This document shows, in pieces, positions 35,701 to 44,347 of a stretch of 64,000 bases of DNA; position 1 is the first letter of the stretch; every line of letters starts with the position of its first letter. A program made the position numbers and the translations under genes. Source of the DNA: an uncultured Oscillospiraceae bacterium (GTDB lineage Bacteria > Bacillota > Clostridia > Oscillospirales > Oscillospiraceae). The stretch lies in NCBI GenBank assembly GCA_944385035.1, contig CALWVV010000001.1:1-64000 (forward strand), given 5' to 3'. The notes beneath the pieces are model-generated. The model was not told where the DNA came from. It ran no database searches and was given only the letters and a program-made list of their open reading frames with translations.

Positions 35701-35735
35701 AGAGGTCCATGGGCTACAGCCCATGGACCTCTTAC
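35700..35735 (-). terminator. Hairpin after the CofE-like gene
   Basis: Perfect 15-bp stem AGAGGTCCATGGGCT and complement with a two-base loop, followed on the minus strand by a T-run at 35694-35700. Confidence 0.7.
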
Positions 35736-35739
35736 GATT

Positions 35740-36933
35740 TTATTCGGTGGTGTAGTTATCGAAATAGCCCTGGATATAGACGATAGGCGTGCCCTTGTCC
35801 CCGGAACCGGAAGTCAGGTCACACAGGGAACCGATCAGATCGGTCAAGCGGCGGGGGGTGGTGCCCTCAGACACCATCTGGCCAACCAGGTTTCCATCCT
35901 TCTGGTGGATACGCTCCTTGATGGCCTCCCGCAGAGCCTCACCGGACAGCTCGGCAAAGTCGTTGTCCGCCAGGTACTTGAGCTTCAGCTCGTTGGGGGT
36001 GCCCTCCAGGCCGGCAGTATAGGCAGGAGACACTACGGGGTCAGCCAGCTCCCAAATCTTGCCCACCGGGTCTTTGAAAGCGCCGTCACCATAGACCATG
36101 ACTTCCACATGCTTGCCGGTCTTTTCCAGCAGCTTGCTCTGGATGGCCTCCACCAGATCCTGGCAATCGCGGGGGAAGAGCTTCACCTGGTCCTCCGTGG
36201 ACTTGTTGGAACCCAGCAGACCATATTTCTCATTATAACCGCTCCCGTTGACCGGAGCATTGAGGATCTCATCCAGGCCAAAGACCTTCTCCCCACCGGC
36301 AGCCTTCAGAAGACGCTTGGTGCGGGCACGGGTATGGATGTCACAGCACAGCACATTTTTGGTATAGTCCAGAATGGCCCGTGGATCATTGGCAAAGATG
36401 ACCTCCACCTGAGCGCCGCAGTCCTCAATGAGGCCCTGGTAGTACTCCACATAGTCTACACCGGTGAAGGGGTGCTTCTCATAGCCAAAGAGCTCCCGAT
36501 ACTTTTCCAGGGTAAGCACATCCTTGTAGGGATCCACACCCTTCTCATCCAGAGCGTCCAGGCTGACCAGATGGTTGCCCACCTCATCGGAGGGATAGCT
36601 GAGCATCAGGACGATCTTCTTTGCCCCCTTGGCAATGCCCCGCAGGCAGATGGCAAACCGGTTACGGCTGAGAATGGGGAAAATAACGCCCACGGTCTCC
36701 CCGCCCAGCTTGGCGCGCACATCGGCGGCGATATCATCCACCGAGGCATAGTTTCCCTGGGCACGGGCTACGATGGCCTCCGTCATGGCCACCACATCCC
36801 GGTCCCGTACCGAAAAGCCGTCATCGGCGGCTGCCTCCAGCACGGAATTGGTGACGATTTCCACCAGATCGTCTCCGCTGCGAATAATGGGGGCCCGAAG
36901 ACCTCGGGATACAGTACCGACCATACGGCTCAT
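35740..36933 (-). CDS. Coenzyme F420-0:L-glutamate ligase-like protein
   Basis: A 397-residue protein that resembles the CofE family (gamma-glutamyl ligase of coenzyme F420) as annotated widely in Clostridia. The N-terminal GTVSRGLRAPIIRSGDDLVEIV and the DRDVVAMTEAIVARAQGNYAS segment, plus the GYNEKYGLLGSNKS stretch and EVMVYGDGAFKDPVG, are the recognisable parts. These Clostridia lack other F420 genes in general, and none are in the window, so the substrate is probably something else; a peptide or cofactor ligase role is only inferred. ATG at 36933 after AAGGAG. Confidence 0.65.
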   Translation of the reverse strand: MSRMVGTVSRGLRAPIIRSGDDLVEIVTNSVLEAAADDGFSVRDRDVVAMTEAIVARAQGNYASVDDIAADVRAKLGGETVGVIFPILSRNRFAICLRGIAKGAKKIVLMLSYPSDEVGNHLVSLDALDEKGVDPYKDVLTLEKYRELFGYEKHPFTGVDYVEYYQGLIEDCGAQVEVIFANDPRAILDYTKNVLCCDIHTRARTKRLLKAAGGEKVFGLDEILNAPVNGSGYNEKYGLLGSNKSTEDQVKLFPRDCQDLVEAIQSKLLEKTGKHVEVMVYGDGAFKDPVGKIWELADPVVSPAYTAGLEGTPNELKLKYLADNDFAELSGEALREAIKERIHQKDGNLVGQMVSEGTTPRRLTDLIGSLCDLTSGSGDKGTPIVYIQGYFDNYTTE

Positions 36934-37103
36934 ATTGGAACACTCCTTAACCTTTCAAACTTGTCCATGTTTCTAAATTGGAAACATTTTTCTTTCCAAC
37001 TCGATAGTATATCAAGATTTGGATGAAATGTAAATATGCAGGACCGATTTTGCATAAAAACCTTTTTGTATATTAAAATGATATAAAGATCTACCTCATC
37101 TTT

Positions 37104-37133
37104 TTGACAATTGGGTTTGCTGTCTTTTATAAT
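37104..37133 (+). promoter_or_regulatory. Promoter of the DUF1538-PII operon
   Basis: TTGACA (37104-37109), 18 bp, TATAAT (37128-37133); a near-consensus promoter. Confidence 0.7.
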
Positions 37134-37175
37134 CATACAGTATCCTGCAACCCTGTGGAACGAAAGGAGCCTCTC

Positions 37176-38696
37176 TTGCATCTCAACAAACAGCTAAAAT
37201 TAAAAAATCAGGAATCCATGGCCGCGGTCCTTCCCATCACGGCCATTGTGTTTTTGTTGTCCATTACCATTGCACCGCTGGATTCCGGCACATTGGTCCT
37301 GTTCCTCTTCGGCGCGGTACTGCTGGTGGTGGGCATGGGACTTTTTACCCTGGGGGTAGACATGTCCATGCTCCCCATGGGGGAAGGCGTAGGCAGTGTG
37401 GTCAGCCAACATAAAGGCATAGTAATTCCACTGGTCATCTACTTTGTGTTAGGTGTCCTCACCACCATGGCCGAGCCAGATCTGCAAGTCCTGGCCCAGC
37501 AGGTGCCCTCCATCGCCAACCTTGTTTTAATTCTCACGGTAGCGGTGGGCGTGGGCTTCTTCCTGGTGGTCGCCACCCAGCGCATCAAAAAAGCCATTGC
37601 TCTGCGCAGGTTGCTGGTAATCTTCTATCTCATCGTCTTTGTTCTGTCCTTCTTTGCCCCCAATGATTTTATTCCAGTCTCCTTTGATTCCGGCGGCGTC
37701 ACCACCGGCCCTATCACCGTTCCCTTCATCATGTCCCTGGGTCTCGGCATCGCCTCCAACCGCAGTGATAAAAACTCCGCCAGCGACAGTTTCGGCCTGA
37801 TCTCCCTTTGTTCCATCGGTCCCATTTTCTCGGTACTGCTTCTGGGGATTATCTATCAGCCGGAGGGAACCACCCCCTCTGTTTCCACTCTTCCCGAGGT
37901 ATCCACCACCTTGCAGGCCTCCCAATATTTTCTGGAATCTTTTCCTCAATACTTTGAAGAGGTTGCTCTGGCCCTGCTGCCCATCGCCGGGCTCTTTCTC
38001 CTTTTTCAGCTTTTTACCCGGCGTTTCAACATCCACCAAATGCTTCGGATTGCAGCTGGACTCCTTTATACATATCTGGGACTTGTACTCTTTCTGTGTG
38101 GAGTCAATGTTGGCTTCATGCCTGCCGGGCAGCTTATTGGTGCCACAGTGGCCTCAGGATCTCAAAAGTGGCTGCTGGTTCCCATCGGCATGCTCATCGG
38201 ATACTACATCGTCAAAGCAGAGCCCGCTGTGGCTGTGCTCACCAAACAGGTAGAAGAGGTATCAAACGGCTCCATTTCCCACAAGGCCATGGGGCTGGCG
38301 CTCTCTCTGGGCGTGTGCGTGTCTGTGGGGCTGTCCATGGTTCGGGTGCTCACGGGACTTAACATTTTTTGGCTGCTTATCCCCGGCTATGTGATAGCAC
38401 TGAGCCTGTCTTTCTTCGTCCCCAGCATATTCACCGGCATCGCCTTTGACTCCGGCGGCGTGGCCAGCGGACCCATGACCGCCACCTTCCTTCTCCCTTT
38501 CGCCCAGGGTGCCTGTCAGGCCCTGGGGGGCAACATCATGACCGACGCCTTCGGCACAGTGGCTATGGTAGCTATGACTCCCTTAGTCACCATACAGATT
38601 ATGGGGCTTTCCACGGTAGTCCGCCGCCATCTGGCTCGCCGCCGTCTGCGCTATCATATGGGCCGGGTGGAGGATGAAATCCTCTATTTTGACTGA
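37176..38696 (+). CDS. DUF1538 membrane protein (two-repeat transporter-like)
   Basis: A 506-residue membrane protein with about 12 to 14 helices made of two related halves. Each half ends in a matching signature: FIPVSFDSGGVTTGPITVPF in the first and TGIAFDSGGVASGPMTATFL in the second. Both also contain a GVDMSMLPMGEGVG or GVNVGFMPAGQLIG element, so the protein looks like an inverted- or direct-repeat transporter. DUF1538 has no established substrate. The start is TTG at 37176 after AAAGGAG. The next gene, 14 bases on, is PII-like, suggesting a transporter controlled by a nucleotide-sensing partner, as AmtB is by GlnK. Confidence 0.85.
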   Translation: MHLNKQLKLKNQESMAAVLPITAIVFLLSITIAPLDSGTLVLFLFGAVLLVVGMGLFTLGVDMSMLPMGEGVGSVVSQHKGIVIPLVIYFVLGVLTTMAEPDLQVLAQQVPSIANLVLILTVAVGVGFFLVVATQRIKKAIALRRLLVIFYLIVFVLSFFAPNDFIPVSFDSGGVTTGPITVPFIMSLGLGIASNRSDKNSASDSFGLISLCSIGPIFSVLLLGIIYQPEGTTPSVSTLPEVSTTLQASQYFLESFPQYFEEVALALLPIAGLFLLFQLFTRRFNIHQMLRIAAGLLYTYLGLVLFLCGVNVGFMPAGQLIGATVASGSQKWLLVPIGMLIGYYIVKAEPAVAVLTKQVEEVSNGSISHKAMGLALSLGVCVSVGLSMVRVLTGLNIFWLLIPGYVIALSLSFFVPSIFTGIAFDSGGVASGPMTATFLLPFAQGACQALGGNIMTDAFGTVAMVAMTPLVTIQIMGLSTVVRRHLARRRLRYHMGRVEDEILYFD

Positions 38697-38710
38697 AGGA
38701 GGGAAACAAA

Positions 38711-39379
38711 TTGGAAGCAATCAAGTTGGTTGTCTCCATTGTGGAGCGCGGCCAAGGAAAAAGAATCCAAAAGCTTTACCGAAAGCATCACATTCCCCTT
38801 CATCTGCAATGTGCCGGACACGGAACCGCAACTTCTGAGATTATGGATATTTTGGGGCTGGGTTCCAGTGAAAAGGACGTCCTGATTAGCTGGTCCGCTG
38901 CCTCGGCCGCCGGACACCTCTTGTCCCAGCTTAACGGCGAACTGCGGAGAACCGTTCAGGCCAGCGGCATAGTTTTTACCGTTCCCATATCGGGATTGAA
39001 CAGTCTGGTAGCCTGTCTGTCTGCCTACCAGGCGGAAAATCTAAAAAAAGAGTTGCGAGGTGACCCACAAGTGGAACGTACTGAAAACAGTGTGATTTTG
39101 ATCTCCTGCAGCCGGGGCTGCACGGATGAGATTATGTCTACCGCAAAAGCCCATGGAGCCCGTGGCGGTACCGTGGTCAAGGCCCGGCTGGCCGGGCAGG
39201 AGGATCTGGAGCAGGCCTATGATATGGAGCTTGAGGAGGAACGGGAAATTTTGGCCATTGTGGTCCCCACCCAGCTCCGGGCCGCTATTATGGATGCGGT
39301 CAACACCGCCCACGGTCTGCGCAGCAAAGCCCAGTCCATAGTATGCGCCTTGCCCATTGAGGATATGATCCATCTATAA
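38711..39379 (+). CDS. Double PII-like signalling protein
   Basis: A 222-residue cytosolic protein built of two PII-like ferredoxin folds: residues about 1-105 (AIKLVVSIVERGQGKRIQKLYRKH) and about 118-222 (VILISCSRGCTDEIMSTAKAHGARGGTVVKARLAG, ending REILAIVVPTQLRAAIMDAV and ALPIEDMIHL). The second half keeps the PII pattern best; the T-loop tyrosine region is not conserved. The start is TTG at 38711 after GGAGGG. Its pairing with DUF1538 suggests it gates that transporter in response to nucleotides, but ligand residues cannot be assigned with confidence. Confidence 0.75.
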   Translation: MEAIKLVVSIVERGQGKRIQKLYRKHHIPLHLQCAGHGTATSEIMDILGLGSSEKDVLISWSAASAAGHLLSQLNGELRRTVQASGIVFTVPISGLNSLVACLSAYQAENLKKELRGDPQVERTENSVILISCSRGCTDEIMSTAKAHGARGGTVVKARLAGQEDLEQAYDMELEEEREILAIVVPTQLRAAIMDAVNTAHGLRSKAQSIVCALPIEDMIHL

Positions 39380-39387
39380 GCACAAAG

Positions 39388-39430
39388 CGTACAAAAAGGA
39401 CTTCGGAACAGCTCCGAAGTCCTTTTTCTT
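39388..39430. terminator. Bidirectional terminator between PII-like gene and clpC
   Basis: AAAAAGGACTTCGGA/TCCGAAGTCCTTTTT stem with a loop of CAGC-type bases; T-runs on both strands. Confidence 0.8.
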
Positions 39431-39432
39431 TG

Positions 39433-41859
39433 TTACACCAGTTTTACCTGTACCCTGTGGTCCTGGGCAGACACTCTCAGTATGCCCCCCTCCTTCAACT
39501 GGCCGGACAGCATAAGATCGGCAGCAGGGTCCTCCACCAGGGAGGCTATGGCCCGGCGTAAAGGCCGGGCACCATATTCCCGGTCGCTCCCCTCCCTGGC
39601 CAGCAAACGCACCGCTTCCTCCTCTACCTCCATGGCCACCCCCAGCTGCTTCAGGCGCTGTTGGGTCTCTTCCAGAAGCTGCCGGGTAATGGCACTGAGG
39701 GTAGTTTCATCCAGAGGATGGAACACGAGTATACTGTCCAGGCGGTTGAGAAACTCGGGGGCAAAGGTTTTTCGGGCGTCCGAGCGTACCTCCGCCTCGA
39801 TTTTTTCCCGCTCCTGTTCCTGCCCCATGGTAAAGCCCAGCTGCTTCCCCGCACGGAAACGTTCCGCCCCCAGGTTGGAAGTCATCACCAGCACCGTATT
39901 GCGGAAATCCGTCTTTCTTCCCTGAGCGTCGGTGAGCACTCCCTCCTCCATAACCTGAAGGAGTACCGACCACACATCCCGGTGGGCCTTTTCCAGCTCG
40001 TCCAACAACACCACCGACCATGGATGGCGCCGCACCCGCTCGGTGAGCTGTCCTCCCTCCTCGTGGCCTACATACCCTGGCGGCGAACCGATCAGGCGGG
40101 AGACCGAGTGGGCTTCCATATACTCAGACATGTCAAAGCGGAGAAGCGCATCTTCGCTTCCAAAGAGGGTAGCAGCTAAACTGCGGCACAATTGGGTCTT
40201 GCCCACCCCGCTGGGCCCCAGGAGGAGGAAGGTGCCCACTGGCCTGCGGGGGTCTTTCAATCCCAGCCGCCCCCGGCGAATGGCTTTGGACACCGCCTCC
40301 ACCGCCCGGTCCTGTCCCAGCAAATGGCGGTGAAGCTCCTTCTCCAAAGCCGCCAGAGCTTTTTTGTCCGCCTCATCCGGGTCACACACGGGTACCCCCG
40401 TCCACTGGGACAACACCTGCTGGACATGCCGGGGTTCCACACAGAACCGCCCTAGCCCAGCCTCCCATTTCTCCCGGTCCCGCTCCAGCTCCTGGCGAAA
40501 ATCCCGCTCCACATTCCGAAGCAAAGCCGCCTGCTCAAAATCCTGCCGGCGCACCGCGTCGGCCAACTGGCGGCTGGTCTGGGACACCCGGTTCTCCAAA
40601 CGCTGAAGCTCCGGTGGTGGTGTACGGCCGGACAGGCGGGCCTGGGCGGCTGCCTCATCCACCAAATCAATGGCCTTGTCCGGCAGAAAGCGCTGGGGCA
40701 GATAACGAATGGATAGATCCACCGCCGCGGTCAGGGCATCGTCCGAAATGGTGAGATGGTGGTGGGCCTCATACCGCCCCCGCAGCCCCCGCAAAATATC
40801 CAGGGTCTCCTCCCGTGTGGGCTCCTTTACCGTGATCGGCTGAAAACGGCGCTCCAGGGCCGCGTCCTTTTCAATATATTTCCGATACTCGTCGAGGGTG
40901 GTAGCTCCAATCACCTGAAGCTCTCCCCGGCTGAGCGCCGGCTTTAAAATGTTGGCCGCATCGATGGCTCCCTCTGCCGAGCCCGCCCCTACAATGGTAT
41001 GCAGCTCATCAATAAACAGGATGATGTTGCCCGCCCTTCGCACCTCCTGGAGCACATGACGCAGTTTCTCTTCAAATTCCCCCCGGTACTTGGTGCCCGC
41101 CACCATGGCGGACAGGTCCAGGGCACACACTCTCCGGCCCAGCAGATGGGCAGGGGCTGTGCCATCGGCTATGGCCAGAGCCAGCCCCTCCGCCACAGCC
41201 GTTTTCCCCACGCCCGGTTCTCCAATGAGGGCAGGATTATTCTTGGTCCGGCGGGAAAGGATTTGAATGACCCGCCCCAGCTCCTCCTTTCGCCCAATGA
41301 CCGGGTCCAGCCGCCCCTCCGCGGCCATACGGGTAAGATCCCGTGCACACTGGTCCAGCTGCCGGGTGTCCCCGGAGGGGCGGGATTCGGGCTCTCTTAT
41401 TCTCGCTCGGGGCGCCGCATCCTCCCCACCCAGAGAGGCACAAACCGACCGGTAGAGCGTCTGTCCATCTACCCCGCAGCCAGCCAGGAGCTGATACGCC
41501 TCACTGTTCTTTTCCCCCAGCAATCCCAGCAGCAGGTGCTCCGAATTCACCGCCTGCTGGCCCAAACGGCGGCTCTCCCCTACCGCTCCCTGAATGGCCT
41601 GGCAACAGTTTGGTGTTAACCCCTGGTGGAGGGACCGGGAGGGCACCCCGGTCCCCACCCGCTGAGCAATGGCACAGCGCAGCTTCTGGCTGTCAACTCC
41701 AGCCCGGCGCAAAGCAATGGCGGCAGGGCTGAACTCTTGGCTGGCCAGCCCCAGCAGCAGATGCTCGCTTCCCACGTAGCTGTGGCCCAGGCGGGCGGCA
41801 TTTTCCTGGGCTAAACGGATCGCCCCCAGGGCGGTGGATGTGAATCGGCTGTCTGACAT
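39433..41859 (-). CDS. clpC: AAA+ unfoldase ClpC
   Basis: An 808-residue Clp/HSP100 ATPase that unfolds proteins for ClpP. Two N-terminal Clp repeats (residues about 8-145), D1 with Walker [14 protein letters not shown] and [13 protein letters not shown], a short middle domain with a UVR-like segment ([20 protein letters not shown]), and D2 with [13 protein letters not shown]. The loop KQLGFTMG corresponds to the VGF/LGF ClpP-docking loop, so it should partner ClpP. No mcsA, mcsB or ctsR gene is next to it, unlike in Bacillus. It is divergent from a ferredoxin gene. Confidence 0.93.
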   Translation of the reverse strand: MSDSRFTSTALGAIRLAQENAARLGHSYVGSEHLLLGLASQEFSPAAIALRRAGVDSQKLRCAIAQRVGTGVPSRSLHQGLTPNCCQAIQGAVGESRRLGQQAVNSEHLLLGLLGEKNSEAYQLLAGCGVDGQTLYRSVCASLGGEDAAPRARIREPESRPSGDTRQLDQCARDLTRMAAEGRLDPVIGRKEELGRVIQILSRRTKNNPALIGEPGVGKTAVAEGLALAIADGTAPAHLLGRRVCALDLSAMVAGTKYRGEFEEKLRHVLQEVRRAGNIILFIDELHTIVGAGSAEGAIDAANILKPALSRGELQVIGATTLDEYRKYIEKDAALERRFQPITVKEPTREETLDILRGLRGRYEAHHHLTISDDALTAAVDLSIRYLPQRFLPDKAIDLVDEAAAQARLSGRTPPPELQRLENRVSQTSRQLADAVRRQDFEQAALLRNVERDFRQELERDREKWEAGLGRFCVEPRHVQQVLSQWTGVPVCDPDEADKKALAALEKELHRHLLGQDRAVEAVSKAIRRGRLGLKDPRRPVGTFLLLGPSGVGKTQLCRSLAATLFGSEDALLRFDMSEYMEAHSVSRLIGSPPGYVGHEEGGQLTERVRRHPWSVVLLDELEKAHRDVWSVLLQVMEEGVLTDAQGRKTDFRNTVLVMTSNLGAERFRAGKQLGFTMGQEQEREKIEAEVRSDARKTFAPEFLNRLDSILVFHPLDETTLSAITRQLLEETQQRLKQLGVAMEVEEEAVRLLAREGSDREYGARPLRRAIASLVEDPAADLMLSGQLKEGGILRVSAQDHRVQVKLV

Positions 41860-41919
41860 GGTTGTTCACCTCGGAAACAAATCTTTTACTATCATTCCCC
41901 CAATCCCTAAAATTTAGCA

Positions 41920-41947
41920 TTGCAATTTTAAAAAGATGTGATAGAAT
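41920..41947 (+). promoter_or_regulatory. Promoter of the ferredoxin gene
   Basis: TTGCAA (41920-41925), 16 bp, TAGAAT (41942-41947). Confidence 0.55.
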
Positions 41948-41960
41948 GTATGTACATTCT
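41943..41960 (+). promoter_or_regulatory. 18-bp perfect palindrome over the ferredoxin -10 region
   Basis: AGAATGTATGTACATTCT, an 8-2-8 palindrome that overlaps the -10 box and the likely transcription start of the ferredoxin gene. The position is that of a repressor operator. No matching regulator can be named. Confidence 0.5.
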
Positions 41961-41978
41961 AAGGGAGGTGTACTTATC

Positions 41979-42149
41979 ATGGCCCATGTCATTAGCGATG
42001 CTTGCATCAGCTGCGGCTCCTGCGCGGACGCTTGTCCCGTTGGCGCCATCTCTCAGGGTGATGCTCACTATGTCATCGACGCCGGCGCCTGCATTGATTG
42101 CGGTGCCTGTGCCGGTACCTGCCCCATGAGCGCGATCTCCGAGGGCTGA
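41979..42149 (+). CDS. 2[4Fe-4S] ferredoxin
   Basis: A 56-residue clostridial-type ferredoxin, the low-potential electron carrier of fermentative metabolism. Two CxxCxxCxxxCP motifs are complete (CISCGSCADACP and CIDCGACAGTCP), each ligating one cubane cluster in cooperation with the last cysteine of the other. The ATG at 41979 follows AGGGAGGTG; the longer upstream frame overlaps the promoter. Single gene with its own promoter, palindrome and terminator. Confidence 0.97.
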   Translation: MAHVISDACISCGSCADACPVGAISQGDAHYVIDAGACIDCGACAGTCPMSAISEG

Positions 42150-42159
42150 TTCTCAACCT

Positions 42160-42197
42160 GAAAAAAACAGCGCCGGTGCTCCGGCGTTGTTTTTTAT
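42160..42197 (+). terminator. Terminator of the ferredoxin gene
   Basis: AACAGCGCCGG/CCGGCGTTGTT stem with four-base loop and T6. Confidence 0.8.
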
Positions 42198-42311
42198 ATC
42201 TTTTAATCTAGTTTTTAATATTATATTTAGTCATATTGTATATTGATATTTTTCTGAAAAAAGCATATACTGAACTTGTAATCCATGATACCCCAGAAAG
42301 GAGAAATTCCT

Positions 42312-43037
42312 ATGCGTGCCGATGTGTTATCCGCTTCCGCCGCCCCCTTGGACATTTCCAGGCCAAAGCGCCGCCGGGAAGTCCGCGACCCTTATGACGG
42401 CCTGCGCCCCTGGTCGGCCATTACCCATGGAATCGGCGCGGTCTTGGCCGGGGTGGGCACGGTGCTTTTGCTCATCCGGGCCGGGCAGATGGGGAATGGT
42501 TCCCTGATGGTCCTCTTTGCTGTATATGGTCTATCCATGTTCTGTCTCTATACCGCCAGCACCCTCTACCACTGTCTGCGCACCTCGGTAGCGGGACGCA
42601 TTGCCCTTCGGAAATATGACCATTGCTCCATCTACCTGCTCATCGCCGGCAGCTATACCCCTCTGTGCCTCACCGCTTTGCGGGAGAGCGGCGGGATTCC
42701 CCTGCTCGTCGCTGTATGGACGCTGGCTGCAGCGGGAGTGGTACTGACCATTGCCAAGCTGGCCATCCCCCGCTGGCTCACCAGTGCCATCTATCTTTTC
42801 ATGGGGTGGCTGGTCATCTTTGCGATTGTCCCAATTTATGAAGCCCTCCCCTACGACGGCTTTTTGTGGCTGCTGGCCGGAGGCCTCCTCTATACCATCG
42901 GCGGAGTCCTGTATGCGGTCAAATGGCCCGGACGCAGCAATCCCCGCTTTGGCTGTCACGAGATCTTCCACGTGTTTATCCTTCTGGGCAGCGCATGCCA
43001 CTTTGTGCTGATGTATCAGATCGTCCCACAGCTATAA
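42312..43037 (+). CDS. PAQR/hemolysin III family membrane protein
   Basis: A 241-residue protein with seven membrane helices after a basic N-terminal tail. Family marks are ITHGIGAVLA, the STLYHC segment, DHCSIYLLIAGSYTPLCL and the C-terminal GCHEIFHVFILLGSACHF. Histidines at these positions bind zinc in PAQR receptors and related hydrolases. Bacterial members are often called hemolysin III or YqfA, with a role in membrane-lipid or energy homeostasis rather than proven hemolysis. The ATG at 42312 follows AAAGGAG. Confidence 0.9.
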   Translation: MRADVLSASAAPLDISRPKRRREVRDPYDGLRPWSAITHGIGAVLAGVGTVLLLIRAGQMGNGSLMVLFAVYGLSMFCLYTASTLYHCLRTSVAGRIALRKYDHCSIYLLIAGSYTPLCLTALRESGGIPLLVAVWTLAAAGVVLTIAKLAIPRWLTSAIYLFMGWLVIFAIVPIYEALPYDGFLWLLAGGLLYTIGGVLYAVKWPGRSNPRFGCHEIFHVFILLGSACHFVLMYQIVPQL

Positions 43038-43055
43038 CGCATCCCCTATGCCCTT

Positions 43056-43097
43056 CCCTTCCCGGCGGCAAAGTGTTCTTTGCCGCCGGGTTTTTCG
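43056..43097 (+). terminator. Terminator of the PAQR gene
   Basis: CCCGGCGGCAAAG/CTTTGCCGCCGGG stem followed by TTTTTCGTTTT. Confidence 0.8.
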
Positions 43098-43159
43098 TTT
43101 TGTCAGAAATCCAATCAAAAGCCCCGTTTTTTCCGTAAAAATTTTCTTTGGGAAAGCAG

Positions 43160-43188
43160 TTGGCTTTGACGGCTCTTACAGGTATAAT
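43160..43188 (+). promoter_or_regulatory. Promoter of the restriction-modification operon
   Basis: TTGGCT (43160-43165), 17 bp, TATAAT (43183-43188). The 120-base leader carries an imperfect CCGGTCTTT/AAAGTCCGG hairpin near 43231-43252. No controller-protein gene or obvious C-box pair is seen. Confidence 0.5.
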
Positions 43189-43311
43189 GTAGATTGTATT
43201 GTTATATTCCGGCTTTACCTTCCATAGGTCCGGTCTTTATTAAAGTCCGGTTTATAGGACACTTTATCTGCTATTCTGTAAGAGACCAACCACGAGACGG
43301 AGGCGCTCCCC

Positions 43312-44343
43312 ATGAACACAACCTATCGCACTTCCACCATCAACAACCGGCGGTATCTGGGCAATAAATATAAACTGCTCCCCTTTATCACACGGGTGGT
43401 GGAAGCAGAGTGTCCCCAAGTGGAGACTGTGGCGGACATTTTTTCCGGCACCGGGGCAGTGTCCTCCGCCTTTCAGGATAAAATCCTGATCACCAACGAC
43501 CTGATGTACAGCAACTATATCTGCAACTTTGCCTGGTTTGGCGCGGAGGACTATGACCCTCAGCGCATCGCGGAGTTTGTCACCGCCTACAACGCCAAAA
43601 CCGGCTGCGGTGAGAATTATATGACCCGCAACTTTGCCGACACCTATTTCAGCCGGCGAGACTGCGCCAAAATCGGCTACATCCGGGAAGACATTGAGCG
43701 CAGCTATAAACGGGGCCTTCTCAACCGCCGGGAGCGTGCCCTGCTGATCACGTCCCTCCTATACGCCATGGACCGGATCGCCCTCACCTGCGGACACTAC
43801 GACGCCTACCGGAAGGGGGCAAAGTCCGAAGGTTCCCTGGAGCTGTGCGTCCCCATGGCCCAGGTACATAACAATCCCCTCAACCAATGCTTCAATGAGG
43901 ACGCCAACAACCTGGTTAAGCGCATCGAGGCGGACCTTGTGTATATCGACCCCCCTTACAACTCCCGGCAGTACTGTGACACCTATCATCTGCTGGAAAA
44001 TGTGGCCCGCTGGGAGAAGCCCGAGGTCTTTGGGGTAGCCAAAAAGATGGACCGCTCGGGAATGAAGAGCAAATATTGCACCACCTCCGCCCCCCGGGCC
44101 TTTGAAACATTGGTACAGGACATTAAGGCGAAGTACATCCTCCTCTCCTACAACAACATGGCCGAAAAGGGCAACGGCCGCTCCAACGCCAAGATCTCCG
44201 ACGAGGACATTATGAAAACCTTGAGCAAAAAGGGCAGCGTCAAAGTGTTTGAGGAGAGCTACAAGGCTTTTACCACCGGAAAATCCGATCTGCCGGAAAA
44301 TGCGGAGCGGCTGTTTCTGTGTACCTGCCGGGATGGAGCGTGA
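43312..44343 (+). CDS. D12-class DNA adenine N6-methyltransferase, first of pair
   Basis: A 343-residue methylase of the D12 (Dam-like) class that would methylate adenine in the restriction site. SAM binding is through RRYLGNKYKLL and ADIFSGTGAVS; the catalytic motif is YIDPPYNSRQY. The C-terminal part is expanded relative to Dam. It is the first gene of a three-gene operon with a second D12 methylase and an AlwI-like endonuclease. Non-palindromic sites of type IIS enzymes need one methylase per strand, which explains the pair. ATG at 43312 after GACGGAGG. Confidence 0.9.
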   Translation: MNTTYRTSTINNRRYLGNKYKLLPFITRVVEAECPQVETVADIFSGTGAVSSAFQDKILITNDLMYSNYICNFAWFGAEDYDPQRIAEFVTAYNAKTGCGENYMTRNFADTYFSRRDCAKIGYIREDIERSYKRGLLNRRERALLITSLLYAMDRIALTCGHYDAYRKGAKSEGSLELCVPMAQVHNNPLNQCFNEDANNLVKRIEADLVYIDPPYNSRQYCDTYHLLENVARWEKPEVFGVAKKMDRSGMKSKYCTTSAPRAFETLVQDIKAKYILLSYNNMAEKGNGRSNAKISDEDIMKTLSKKGSVKVFEESYKAFTTGKSDLPENAERLFLCTCRDGA

Positions 44344-44347
44344 GGAA

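Noticed and set aside
35680..37026. Plus-strand 448-codon frame over the CofE-like gene
   Set aside because: It starts in a terminator and runs antisense to a better-supported gene.
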